From positions 1-64,000 of the forward strand of contig NZ_NFLN01000009.1 in NCBI RefSeq assembly GCF_002160955.1: a stretch of 64,000 nt of DNA, written 5' to 3'. Positions 47,921 to 56,893 of the stretch are shown in pieces. Position 1 is the stretch's first letter; each line of letters opens with the position of its first letter. Under the pieces are notes generated by a model. It saw only the letters and a list, made by a program, of their open reading frames with translations. It was not told the origin of the DNA and ran no database searches. This DNA comes from Gemmiger sp. An120 (GTDB lineage: Bacteria; Bacillota; Clostridia; Oscillospirales; Ruminococcaceae). Position numbers and translations under genes: made by a program.

Positions 47921-50449
47921 ATGAAAAAGTACAGGATACTCAGCGGCCTGCTGGCCGTCTTGTTCGCCGTGACTGTTCTGCCCGCCGCTGCCCCTGCCCG
48001 GGCACTGGGCCCCTCGGAGGTCACTGTTACCGTGGACGGTTCCAGCGCACAGCCCCTCACCGGCGCCCGCCGCGTGGGGGTCAATATCGAGATGTCCATT
48101 ACCAGTGATGAGATGTGGGCTGCCGACGGAAACTGGATGGAACAGACACTGGCAGCCGGTTCTCTGAGCATGATGCGCTGGGGCTATGATGCCTGGGCCT
48201 TCAACTGGGAAACCGAGCAGCCTCTTTCGCCCGCCCGCTACTGGGGTGGCCTGAACACCCACGACGCGGCCGGAACCTTCGGCCTGCGGGAATTCATCGC
48301 GTTCTGCAAGGAGTACTCGGTGGTGCCCTTTGTGATGATCCCGCTGGAATCCCTGGACACCTTCGGCGGCGAAGCCACCCTGCAGCAGATCCAGGATCTG
48401 ACCGCCTCCATGGCCCGGTACATCGCCGATCAGGGCATTGAATTGTGTTATTTTGACATGGGCAATGAGGTGTGGAACCACGGCGCGGACGGGATTGACA
48501 ATGCCCGGTATCTGGGCGGACTGTACCCGGAATTCCAGCGCATTGTCAAGGAAGCCAATCCCAATTTCCGGCTGGTGCTGCAGCGCGCGCCGGAGAATAT
48601 CCTCTGGAACCGCTGGAACGACACCCTGGTGGAAGCAGCTGGCGGGGCATTTGATGCTTACGATGACCATCGGTATGCCTTTTATGGATGGGACAAGTAC
48701 TTTGACAAGGACGGCGACGACATCCTGACCCCCGGCAAACCCATTGAGGGCAAAGAAGCCATTCTGGGAGAATGCAACATCGGCTGGACCCCTGTTCAGG
48801 ACAACTGGAACGCCGGCCATGTGCGGGATCTGGGCGGCGGTATGGCCCTGCTCAACGCGCTGCTGGATATGGTCAACCGGGAACAGTATTCCCAGATCCT
48901 CACCTGGCCCTCCCAGTGGCCCAGCAAAGCATCCATTGTCAACGACGGTATGGATAAGGGATTTGGCTGGTTCGATCTGGATGCCTGGTACCTGACCGGG
49001 GACACCCAGCGGTTTACCGGCCCGGTGCTGGCCCACCGCATCCTGAACCAGAATGTACTGGAAAACAAGCTGAATGCGTCCAGCACCGCTTCTACAGTGC
49101 GGGTGTTCAGCTATGAGAACACCGCCGCCAACGACCTGCGGGTCATCGTTATCAACAAATGGGATCCCACCACTCTGACCCTTCAGGTGCCTGACCGGTA
49201 TACCATGGTCGACGCGATGGTCCTGCAGGGAGAAAGCGTCTGGGATACCACCCCCGACTATGTGAGCCATCTGGGCGCGGGCGTGGCAGTCAGCGGCGGT
49301 GTGCTGCAGGATGCCATTCCCGGTGAGTGTGTGGTGGTCTACCACTTCAGCGCGGAATCCTCTGCCACGGTACCTGCCGCCCCGGTACTGACGTCTCCCG
49401 CCACCAATGCGGAAGGCAGCACCGCCCAGACCTTCTGCTGGCAGGCCGTATCCGGCGCGCAGAATTACCACCTGGTGGTCTCTGCCAATCCGGACCTGTC
49501 CGACCCGGTCATCGATACCTATACCGGCCCCAATACGCTGTATCAGGCTTCCCGGGATCTGCCCGAAGCCGCTGTGCTGTACTGGACGGTAAGCGCGGCG
49601 AACGCTGCCGGCGAAACCGCGGCCCCGGTGCAGTCCTTCCAGACCCCGGGCCTGGAAGATACCCGCGTGTTGACAGTCAATGAAGACTCCGATCTGATTG
49701 CCCGCAGCGGCGGCTGGAACCTGCAGCGCTCGGAGAAGAGCTATCAGGGCAACGATATGTCCGCCGAAAAGGCAGGGGAGTACGCAGAGTTTACCTTCAC
49801 CGGCACCCAGGCCCGCATCCTGGGCATCCGGGGGAACTGGTGCGGCCTGGCACAGGTGAGTGTGGACGGCGGCGCGCCGGTCACCGTGGACACCTACAGC
49901 GCCCAGGGACAGGATCAGGCCATACTGTTTGACACCGGTGAACTGGCGCCGGGCCAGCATACGGTGCTGCTGCAGGTTCTGGGCCAGAAAAATGACAGTT
50001 CGGCCGGCTGCTGGATCGAGTTTGACGCGGTGCAGATACTGGACAGCGCGGGCAACGATCCGAAGATGGACACCGCGGTCTGGAATGAAGACGACGCCCG
50101 GGTCAGCCGCTTCTCTATCTGGACCCACCAGACGGTGGAGGGCTGCCACCACAACGACGATCTGTCCAGCAGCACCTGGAAAGCCCATGCGGAATTTACC
50201 TTTACCGGCACCAACGCAGTGCTGCGGGGCCTGAAAGCACCCTGGTGCGGCACAGCAGACATCTCGGTGGACGGCACCGTGGTAGCCACGGTGGATACCT
50301 ACGCGCCCCAGCAGGAGAACCAGGCCGTCTGGTACGATACCGGGGAACTTCCCTACGGCGCGCATACCATCCGCATCACCGTGAACGCGGCCAAAAACGA
50401 CGCCTCCCAGGGCAAATGGGTGGAATGGGATACCGTCACCTGGCGGTAA
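47921..50449 (+). CDS. Secreted clan GH-A-like glycosidase with duplicated C-terminal modules
   Basis: 842 residues. Sec signal peptide (about 1-30, AAAPARA cleavage region). The catalytic region (about 40-490) looks like a (beta/alpha)8 clan GH-A enzyme: acid/base motif FDMGNEVWN with Glu183, and a candidate nucleophile Glu284 in AILGECNIGW. It most resembles arabinofuranosidase/GH39-GH51-like or agarase-type proteins, but I cannot assign the family. An fibronectin III-like domain (about 487-580) follows. Then two ~115-residue repeats (about 590-706 and 725-842) share EFTFTG, GNWCG/APWCG, VDTY and FDTGEL/YDTGEL and probably bind carbohydrate. No anchor is seen, so it is released or held by its C-terminal modules. 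Confidence 0.82.
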   Translation: MKKYRILSGLLAVLFAVTVLPAAAPARALGPSEVTVTVDGSSAQPLTGARRVGVNIEMSITSDEMWAADGNWMEQTLAAGSLSMMRWGYDAWAFNWETEQPLSPARYWGGLNTHDAAGTFGLREFIAFCKEYSVVPFVMIPLESLDTFGGEATLQQIQDLTASMARYIADQGIELCYFDMGNEVWNHGADGIDNARYLGGLYPEFQRIVKEANPNFRLVLQRAPENILWNRWNDTLVEAAGGAFDAYDDHRYAFYGWDKYFDKDGDDILTPGKPIEGKEAILGECNIGWTPVQDNWNAGHVRDLGGGMALLNALLDMVNREQYSQILTWPSQWPSKASIVNDGMDKGFGWFDLDAWYLTGDTQRFTGPVLAHRILNQNVLENKLNASSTASTVRVFSYENTAANDLRVIVINKWDPTTLTLQVPDRYTMVDAMVLQGESVWDTTPDYVSHLGAGVAVSGGVLQDAIPGECVVVYHFSAESSATVPAAPVLTSPATNAEGSTAQTFCWQAVSGAQNYHLVVSANPDLSDPVIDTYTGPNTLYQASRDLPEAAVLYWTVSAANAAGETAAPVQSFQTPGLEDTRVLTVNEDSDLIARSGGWNLQRSEKSYQGNDMSAEKAGEYAEFTFTGTQARILGIRGNWCGLAQVSVDGGAPVTVDTYSAQGQDQAILFDTGELAPGQHTVLLQVLGQKNDSSAGCWIEFDAVQILDSAGNDPKMDTAVWNEDDARVSRFSIWTHQTVEGCHHNDDLSSSTWKAHAEFTFTGTNAVLRGLKAPWCGTADISVDGTVVATVDTYAPQQENQAVWYDTGELPYGAHTIRITVNAAKNDASQGKWVEWDTVTWR

Positions 50450-50477
50450 GCCCTTCCGTTGCACAAAGGAGAATACA

Positions 50478-52124
50478 ATGACACAGTTTACCTTTCAGCT
50501 GACCGACAGCCTGGAAAAGGTGCTGCCCGCCTGCCGCCCCACGGCCCTGAAAGGGGAGCGGGCCGTGCTGCTGCAGAACCAGCGCTGGGCCTGTCAGCTG
50601 GCCTATACCTGCGCCAATGATGATTTTGGCGAAACCTCCACCGAGTTCCGGGTCAGGGTCACCGGTCCGGCCGCTGCCGCGGTGACCCTGCGCCGGGTGG
50701 ATCTGGTGCCCTGCGATTACCCTTGCCACGGCACCTGGGACGACAACTACCTGACCACCACCCCCGGCCTGCTGCCGGACCTGCTGGTGCCCCTGGGCCC
50801 GGACGAGCCGGTGCGGGGCATGCCGGCCCAGTGGCGCAGCCTGTGGGTCACGGTGGACGCTTCGCTGCTGCCCCCGGGCGACAGCGAGTTCACCCTGAAA
50901 ACCTTCAACGACGAGGGGGCGGCGCTGGCGGCGTTCCGGCTGCCGGTGCGGGTGCTGTCCCAGGCATTGCCGCCCCAGACCCTGTACCAGACCCAGTGGT
51001 TCCACGCGGACTGTCTGGCCGACTATTACCAGGTGCCGGTGTTCAGTGAGGAACACTGGCGCATCCTGGACAGCTTCATCGGCAGTGCCGCCGCCCATGG
51101 CATCAATATGCTGCTGACCCCGGTGTTCACCCCGCCGCTGGATACCGCCAAGGGCGGCGAGCGCACCACCGTGCAGCTGGTGGAGGTCAACTGGGATGGA
51201 ACAGACTATCACTTTGACTTTGCCTGTCTGCGCCGCTGGGTAGAACTCTGCCGCAAGCACGGCATTACCGAAATCGAGGTGTCCCATCTGTTTACCCAAT
51301 GGGGGGCGATATGCGCTCCCAAGATCTGGGTGAATACCCCCGACGGGCCGGAAAAGCGGTTCGGCTGGCATACCCCGGCGGTGGGCGGGGAGTATACCCG
51401 GTTTTTGCGGATGTTCCTGCCCGCGCTCAAAGAGGAACTGAACCAGCTGGTAGGGCTGGAACATGTGTGGTTCCATATCTCGGACGAGCCTCATGACCAC
51501 GAAAAGGAGACCTACGCCGCCGCCAAAGCCACCGTGGCCGATCTGCTGGAGGGCTGCCATGTGATCGACGCCCTCAGCAGCTATGCGATCTATCAGGAGG
51601 GCATTGTGGAAAAGCCGGTGGTCTGCAACGACCATCTGCAGACCTTTGCCGACCACGGCGTACCCAATCTGTGGACCTACTACTGCACGGTGCAGGCCAT
51701 CGACGTGCCCAACCGGTTTATCGCCATACCCAGCGCCCGCAACCGGATTATGGGGGTGCTGTTCTACCTGTACGACATCGAGGGGTTCCTGCACTGGGGA
51801 TTCAACTTCTACAACTCCCAGCGGTCGGTGCGGCATATTGACCCGTTCCGCGTCACCGATGCGGGCGGGGCGTTCCCCTCCGGCGACCCGTTCCTGGTCT
51901 ATCCCGGCCCGGACGGAACGCCCTGGGAGTCCATCCGGGGCGAGGTGCTCAAAGAAGCCTTGCAGGACCTGCGGCTGCTGCGCCTGACCGAAAGCCGGGC
52001 AGGCCGTCCGCGCACCCTGGCGCTGCTGCGGGAACTGGGCGGCGAAATGAGCTTTACCCGCTATCCCCGGGACAAGGCCTTCTTTGCCCGCCTGTGGGAG
52101 GAATGCACGCGGCTGTGTGAATAA
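50478..52124 (+). CDS. GH123/DUF4091-like cytoplasmic glycosidase
   Basis: 548 residues, no signal peptide. An N-terminal beta domain is followed by a barrel with the conserved HISDEPHDH segment; the Asp336-Glu337 pair matches the substrate-assisted catalytic pair of GH123 beta-N-acetylgalactosaminidases. The C-terminal YDIEGFLHWGFNFYN region is the DUF4091 hallmark. It would split GalNAc (or a related sugar) from imported oligosaccharide. AAAGGAG precedes the start, 28 bases after the secreted enzyme. The GH123 link is by fold and motif, not proven. Confidence 0.82.
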   Translation: MTQFTFQLTDSLEKVLPACRPTALKGERAVLLQNQRWACQLAYTCANDDFGETSTEFRVRVTGPAAAAVTLRRVDLVPCDYPCHGTWDDNYLTTTPGLLPDLLVPLGPDEPVRGMPAQWRSLWVTVDASLLPPGDSEFTLKTFNDEGAALAAFRLPVRVLSQALPPQTLYQTQWFHADCLADYYQVPVFSEEHWRILDSFIGSAAAHGINMLLTPVFTPPLDTAKGGERTTVQLVEVNWDGTDYHFDFACLRRWVELCRKHGITEIEVSHLFTQWGAICAPKIWVNTPDGPEKRFGWHTPAVGGEYTRFLRMFLPALKEELNQLVGLEHVWFHISDEPHDHEKETYAAAKATVADLLEGCHVIDALSSYAIYQEGIVEKPVVCNDHLQTFADHGVPNLWTYYCTVQAIDVPNRFIAIPSARNRIMGVLFYLYDIEGFLHWGFNFYNSQRSVRHIDPFRVTDAGGAFPSGDPFLVYPGPDGTPWESIRGEVLKEALQDLRLLRLTESRAGRPRTLALLRELGGEMSFTRYPRDKAFFARLWEECTRLCE

Positions 52125-52195
52125 GCCGCGCCGGATTGACAGGCCGCCATGCAAAGGGTATGATACTACCATCCCGATGCAACAAGGAGGCCGGT

Positions 52196-52873
52196 ATGCG
52201 CGTCACCCATATTTTCCACAGCGGTTTTCTCGTGGAACTGCCCCATACACTGCTGCTGTTTGATTACTGGCAGGGCGAACTGCCGCCCCTTGCGCCGGAC
52301 AAACCGCTTTTTGTCTTTGTTTCCCACCGGCACCACGACCACTATGACCCGGCGATCTGGCAGCTGCCCCATCCCGCGGTGCACTATGTGCTGGACAGTG
52401 CCGTTCCCGCACCTGCCGGAAAGAGCGTCCTTTCGGTGGAACCCCGCTGCCGCTATGACTGGCAGGGGCTCACCATCGAGACCCTGCGTTCCACCGACGA
52501 GGGCTGCGCTTTTTTGGTGCAGGCCGAGGGGGTGCACATCTACCACGCGGGCGATCTGAACTGGTGGCATTGGGAGGGAGAGCCGGAGGCGGACAACGCC
52601 TGGCACGACAAGGCGTTCCATGCCGAACTGGACCGCATCCGCGGCCGCCGGTTCGATCTGGCCTTTGTGCCGCTGGATCCCCGGCAGGAGGCCAACGCCT
52701 GGTGGGGCTTTGCGGATTTTCTGGATGCCTGCCCCTGCGCCCATGTGTTCCCCATGCATTATGGGGCGGATAAGGCGGCGGCGCTGGCCTATCTGCAGCA
52801 GCCCCGGCTGGCCTGCTGGCTGCCGGTGATCCATACAGAAGACTGCTGGTGCGGCACAACCGCCGCAACCTGA
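52196..52873 (+). CDS. Metallo-beta-lactamase-fold hydrolase
   Basis: 225 residues. HRHHDHYDP gives the H-x-H-x-D-H metal site, and additional ligands appear in YHAGDLNWW and FPMHYG. UlaG-like size. The family includes lactonases and other hydrolases. Position in the glycan operon suggests a role on sugar-phosphate or lactone intermediates, but no substrate can be read. AAGGAGG sets ATG 52196. Confidence 0.85.
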   Translation: MRVTHIFHSGFLVELPHTLLLFDYWQGELPPLAPDKPLFVFVSHRHHDHYDPAIWQLPHPAVHYVLDSAVPAPAGKSVLSVEPRCRYDWQGLTIETLRSTDEGCAFLVQAEGVHIYHAGDLNWWHWEGEPEADNAWHDKAFHAELDRIRGRRFDLAFVPLDPRQEANAWWGFADFLDACPCAHVFPMHYGADKAAALAYLQQPRLACWLPVIHTEDCWCGTTAAT

Positions 52874-52895
52874 TAAAATGTGGGGAGGAAAAACC

Positions 52896-53264
52896 ATGAA
52901 GTTCAAGATGATCCACGAAAACTACAACGTGTTTGACCTGGAGCGCTCCAAGGCCTTTTACAAGCAGGCCCTGGGGCTGGAAGAGGTGCGCCGCATCACC
53001 GCGCCGGACGGCTCCTACATCATTGCATACCTGGCCAATGGCGAAAGCGATTTCCAGCTGGAGCTGACCTGGATGCGGGATATGGACCGCCCCTACAACC
53101 TGGGCGACTGCGAATTCCACCTGGCGTTTGCGGTGGACGATTTTGATGCCGCCCACAAACTGCACAGCGAGATGGGCTGCATCTGCTTTGAAAACACGGC
53201 CATGGGCATCTACTTCATCGAAGACCCGGACGGCTACTGGCTGGAGATCGTCCCCACCCGCTGA
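52896..53264 (+). CDS. Glyoxalase/VOC-superfamily protein, GloA-like
   Basis: 122 residues. Typical beta-alpha-beta-beta-beta vicinal-oxygen-chelate fold: MIHENYNVFDLERSKAFYKQ, central EFHLAFAV (His ligand) and C-terminal YFIEDPDGYWLEIVP (Glu ligand). Lactoylglutathione-lyase-like, used against methylglyoxal, which can arise during fast sugar breakdown. Last gene of the glycan operon; GGGAGG upstream. Confidence 0.9.
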   Translation: MKFKMIHENYNVFDLERSKAFYKQALGLEEVRRITAPDGSYIIAYLANGESDFQLELTWMRDMDRPYNLGDCEFHLAFAVDDFDAAHKLHSEMGCICFENTAMGIYFIEDPDGYWLEIVPTR

Positions 53265-53280
53265 GCAATAAAACAAAAAG

Positions 53281-53326
53281 AAAACAGGCGCTTTCCCGGA
53301 CCTGCTTCCGGAAAAGCGCCTGTTTT
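53281..53326. terminator. Bidirectional terminator
   Basis: AAAACAGGCGCTTTCCCGGA / TCCGGAAAAGCGCCTGTTTT stem between the glyoxalase and flavoreductase genes. Confidence 0.9.
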
Positions 53327-53337
53327 GTATCAAGTGG

Positions 53338-55125
53338 TTATTTCACCGCGCTGCGGGCAGCGATACGGCCGAACACCACCAGATCGGTGATGGCGTTGCC
53401 GCCCAGACGGTTGGTGCCGTGGATGCCGCCGGTCACCTCACCGGCCGCGTACAGGCCCTCGATGGGGTTGCCCTCGGTGTCCAGCACCTGCGCGTCGGTG
53501 TTGATGGTCAGACCGCCCATGGTGTGGTGCGCACTGGGCACAACCTTCTGGATGTAGAAGGGGCCTTCCGACAGGGTGCGCAGGGTGCCGCCCCGGTTGA
53601 AGTCCTCGTCCACGCCGTCCGCGATGGAAGCGTTGTACGCATCCACAGTGGCGCGCAGAGCAGCCGGATCGATGCCGTAGTGCCCGGCCGCGTCCTCAAT
53701 GGAGTCCGCCACATACAGCAGGTCGTCCTTCTGCCACTGGCTGAACTCCTGGGTGTGCAGCTGGGTCATGTTGCCCACGGTCTCCACTTCCTGGCCCCAG
53801 ACCAGATAGGCAAAGCCCTCCGGCTGATCCAGAATCGCGTTGGAGATCACGTCGCGGCGGCCCATCTCGTCGATGAAGCGCTGGCCCTCGGTATTCACCA
53901 GGATCGCGCCGTCAAAACGGGAGTTGGCCACATAGGAGATAATGCCGGTCAGGGGGTTGCAGGTGGGGTACACCTGGATCCACTCCATATCCCGCACGCC
54001 CGCGCCCACGGCCTGGGCCATCTTGATGCCGTCGCCGGTGCTGGCCAGGGTGGCGGTGGTCATGAACCGCTCGTCGTAGTTGGGGTTGTACTGCTTGCGC
54101 ATCTCCACGTCGGAGGCAAAGCCGCCGGTGGTCAGGATCACGCCCTTGCCCGCCTCAAAGGTAACGGTCTTGCCGTTGTTCTCGGCTTTCACGGCGCTCA
54201 CGCGGCCGTTTTCCATTACCAGTTCGGTGCCGCGGGTGTTGAAGAAGATGTCCACGCCGTTGGCTTCGGCAGTGGCCTGCAGCTTGGAGATCATCTCGGT
54301 GCCCTTGTTGCTCACCGGGATCAGGGCGCGGGGAACCGAGTGCCCGCCGAATTGCTGCACACGATCGCTCATGAAGTCCACATGAATGTCGTCCATCAGC
54401 CAGTCGGCATCCGCCAGGGCGTTCTCCGCCATCACCCGAACCAGTTCGGGATCAGCCAGGTTGTCGCCGCCCTTCAGGGTGTCTTCGCAGAAGGACTCCA
54501 CCGAGTCCTCAATCCCCAGCGCCTTCTGCTGACGGCTGCCGGGCACATTCAGGCCGCCGCCGGAGATCAGGGTGTTGCCGCCGGTAGCGGGGGTCTTTTC
54601 CAGCACCGCCACGCTGGCGCCGGACTGGGACGCTTCCACCGCGGCCACCAGGCCCGCGCCGCCCGCGCCCACGATTACCACGTCGTAGCTGTAGCTGTCG
54701 TTCAGTTCTTCGGCGCCGATGGCGGCAGCGCTCTCCGCGGCAAAATACGCGTCGTCCGCGCCTGCCTGCCGCAGCGCCTGCTGCACGGCTTCTTTCAGGC
54801 CGTTGCTGGAGAAGGTCGCGCCGGACACAGCGTCCACGTTGGTGGTGTTGTTCGCCACCATGACCTCGATCAGGGATTCCATGGCGGTGTCGCCCAGACC
54901 CTTAGTCTCGCTGTGGTCGGTCACGGTAACACCGGCCAGCTTGCCCTGTTCCACCGTAACTTCCACGGTGATGTTGCCATTGTTGCCTTTGCCCTCGCCC
55001 GTGTAGGTGCCGTCGGTCAGACCGGCTGCCGAGCCGGACGCCCCCGCAGAAGCGGGCGCCGCGCCGCAGGCAGTCATCGACAGAACCAGAGCGGCCGCGA
55101 GAAGAAATGCCAGAATTCGTTTCAT
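53338..55125 (-). CDS. Extracellular FMN/FAD flavoprotein reductase (fumarate/urocanate reductase-like)
   Basis: 595 residues, full length. Lipoprotein signal (SMTACG, Cys20). FMN_bind domain (about 40-120) with the ApbE flavinylation motif VDAVSGATFSS (Thr104). FAD-binding domain from ~148 with VVIVGAGGAGLVAA and E-K loop (LEKTPATGG). C-terminal active-site region with AHHTMGG and GLYAAGEVTGG. Such lipoproteins act as terminal reductases for organic acids or related alkenes, receiving electrons from membrane flavin carriers. The substrate is unknown: fumarate, urocanate, cinnamate-type and others are used by relatives. Divergent from a YesM/YesN pair that may sense that substrate. Confidence 0.93.
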   Translation of the reverse strand: MKRILAFLLAAALVLSMTACGAAPASAGASGSAAGLTDGTYTGEGKGNNGNITVEVTVEQGKLAGVTVTDHSETKGLGDTAMESLIEVMVANNTTNVDAVSGATFSSNGLKEAVQQALRQAGADDAYFAAESAAAIGAEELNDSYSYDVVIVGAGGAGLVAAVEASQSGASVAVLEKTPATGGNTLISGGGLNVPGSRQQKALGIEDSVESFCEDTLKGGDNLADPELVRVMAENALADADWLMDDIHVDFMSDRVQQFGGHSVPRALIPVSNKGTEMISKLQATAEANGVDIFFNTRGTELVMENGRVSAVKAENNGKTVTFEAGKGVILTTGGFASDVEMRKQYNPNYDERFMTTATLASTGDGIKMAQAVGAGVRDMEWIQVYPTCNPLTGIISYVANSRFDGAILVNTEGQRFIDEMGRRDVISNAILDQPEGFAYLVWGQEVETVGNMTQLHTQEFSQWQKDDLLYVADSIEDAAGHYGIDPAALRATVDAYNASIADGVDEDFNRGGTLRTLSEGPFYIQKVVPSAHHTMGGLTINTDAQVLDTEGNPIEGLYAAGEVTGGIHGTNRLGGNAITDLVVFGRIAARSAVK

Positions 55126-55294
55126 TTTTTAGGTCGCCTCCTTTGCCCGTTAAGCATATCACAAACTTTGCCCTCTGGATTTTCAAAAATCCGGCTGGCT
55201 GTTCAAATTTCTGAAGAATGCCGCCGGGCGCGCCAAAATCCGCCGGAATATGCTATGATAGTTTTATAACAGCAAGCGAAAAGGCGGGGCAGAT

Positions 55295-56893
55295 ATGCAA
55301 AAGCTGTCGGAAAAAGTTCTCAAAAGTATGCGCGGGGCGATTCTGGGCGCCATGGTGGTGCTGCTGGTGCTCACCTTCGGGGTCACGGCACTGGTGCTGC
55401 GCCCCAAGATCGATACCCTGCTGGAAACGGTAGCCCGCACAAAGGCGGGGGAGATCGATTACTTTCTGGGCCGGCGGCTGAACGAGATGACCCTGCTGCG
55501 CAAGGCCTATCGCCCGGATGCCACCTGGGAAGAAAACCTGGCCGCGTTCCAGACCTACAGCGAGATGCTGGGCGTCTATGCCTCGCTGGGGCTGGTGGAT
55601 GAAACCGGAGTGGTGCATACCACGGCGGGCAACCACTTTTCCATCCGGGAGCGTTCCTATTACCGGGAAGCCTGCCAGGGCGGGCAGCCCTACGTGCTGT
55701 CCCAGAGCATCTTTTCCCGGGAAGACAACCAGCCGGTGGTGATTGTGCTGATGCCGCTGCAGAACGGGCAGTTCTTCAGCGGTGCCATCGGGGTGGAATA
55801 TGTGCAGGAGGTCATCCGGGGCGACGAGATCCCCGCCTCCCAGATCCGCATTGTCAACACCCAGGGCGAAACCGAGATGGAAACCGGCGCTTTTGCCGCC
55901 CATGCCCGGATCTACGAGGCGGAGATCCCCACCCATCCCGGCTGGAGCCTGCAGATCGGGGTAAGTCCGCTGTATGTGGACGGCATCTTCTACCTGCTGG
56001 GCGCATTTTTGCTGGTGGTGTTCTGGCTGCTGTACCGGCGGCTGAACAAGGTACTGGCCCGCCGGGTGGCGGCCGGTCTGCTGCCGCTGGAAGCCATGGC
56101 CCGGGATATGGCCAGCACCGACCTGACCAACCCGCCGCCGCTGCAGATCCAGGCCGACAGCCAGGAGACCCAGGCCATCCTGACCGGCTACGAATCGCTG
56201 CGGGGGCGGATCGGCACGCTGATCGAGGAGGTCAAAGCCGAACAGAAAAGCCGTATGGACAGCGATTATCAGGCGCTTCTGGAGCAGATCAAGCCCCATT
56301 TTCTCTACAACACGCTGGAAACCATCCAGGTGATGGCGCTGGATTATGAGGATGACCGGGTAGGGGACGCGCTGGGGCTGCTGGCCCGGTATTTCCGCCT
56401 GTCGCTGGCCGACGGCGCGCAGACCGTTACCCTGCAGCAGGAACTGGCGCTGGTGCGTACCTATGTGGAATTGCAGAAACTCCGCTACGGTGACCGGCTG
56501 GCCCTGCGCATCGAAACCGACCTGCCGGCCGAGCGGTACCAAATCGTCAAATTCATCCTGCAGCCGCTGGTGGAGAATGCCCTCTACCACGGCATCAAAC
56601 TGCTGGACAAAGGCGGCTGCATCACCGTCCGCGCCCGGGAAGAGGCAGACTGGCTGGTGCTGCAGGTGGAAAATCCCTGCCCGCAGCCGGACCCGGCGCG
56701 TCTGGAAGAACTGGCGGCCTGCCTGCGGGAAAACCGCAAACCCGCCGGCAGCAACGGATTGTACAATGTGAACCAGAGGCTGCGGCTTCGCTGCGGCCGG
56801 CAGTGCCTGTTCCTGACCTGGGGCGGGGACTGGGTGCAGGCTGAGATACGCCTGAAACAGGAGGAATGCTATGAAGATCCTGATCGTGGATGA
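55295..56893 (+). CDS. YesM-type sensor histidine kinase of the flavoreductase locus
   Basis: 532 residues. TM1 (about 15-38), a shorter extracellular sensor (39-230), TM2 (about 231-251), then a HAMP-like linker, His_kinase domain (QALLEQIKPHFLYNTLETIQ) and HATPase (LQPLVENALYHGIKLL). An extended -10 (TGCTATGAT, 55251-55259) precedes it. Its tail overlaps the response regulator. It probably detects the electron acceptor used by the divergent flavoreductase (inference from position). Confidence 0.9.
   Translation: MQKLSEKVLKSMRGAILGAMVVLLVLTFGVTALVLRPKIDTLLETVARTKAGEIDYFLGRRLNEMTLLRKAYRPDATWEENLAAFQTYSEMLGVYASLGLVDETGVVHTTAGNHFSIRERSYYREACQGGQPYVLSQSIFSREDNQPVVIVLMPLQNGQFFSGAIGVEYVQEVIRGDEIPASQIRIVNTQGETEMETGAFAAHARIYEAEIPTHPGWSLQIGVSPLYVDGIFYLLGAFLLVVFWLLYRRLNKVLARRVAAGLLPLEAMARDMASTDLTNPPPLQIQADSQETQAILTGYESLRGRIGTLIEEVKAEQKSRMDSDYQALLEQIKPHFLYNTLETIQVMALDYEDDRVGDALGLLARYFRLSLADGAQTVTLQQELALVRTYVELQKLRYGDRLALRIETDLPAERYQIVKFILQPLVENALYHGIKLLDKGGCITVRAREEADWLVLQVENPCPQPDPARLEELAACLRENRKPAGSNGLYNVNQRLRLRCGRQCLFLTWGGDWVQAEIRLKQEECYEDPDRG

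Noticed and set aside
47681-50464. 927-codon minus-strand open frame opposite the secreted glycosidase
   Set aside because: No recognisable domain or good ribosome site; the plus-strand gene has a signal peptide, active-site residues and repeats. GC-rich third positions explain the long open frame.
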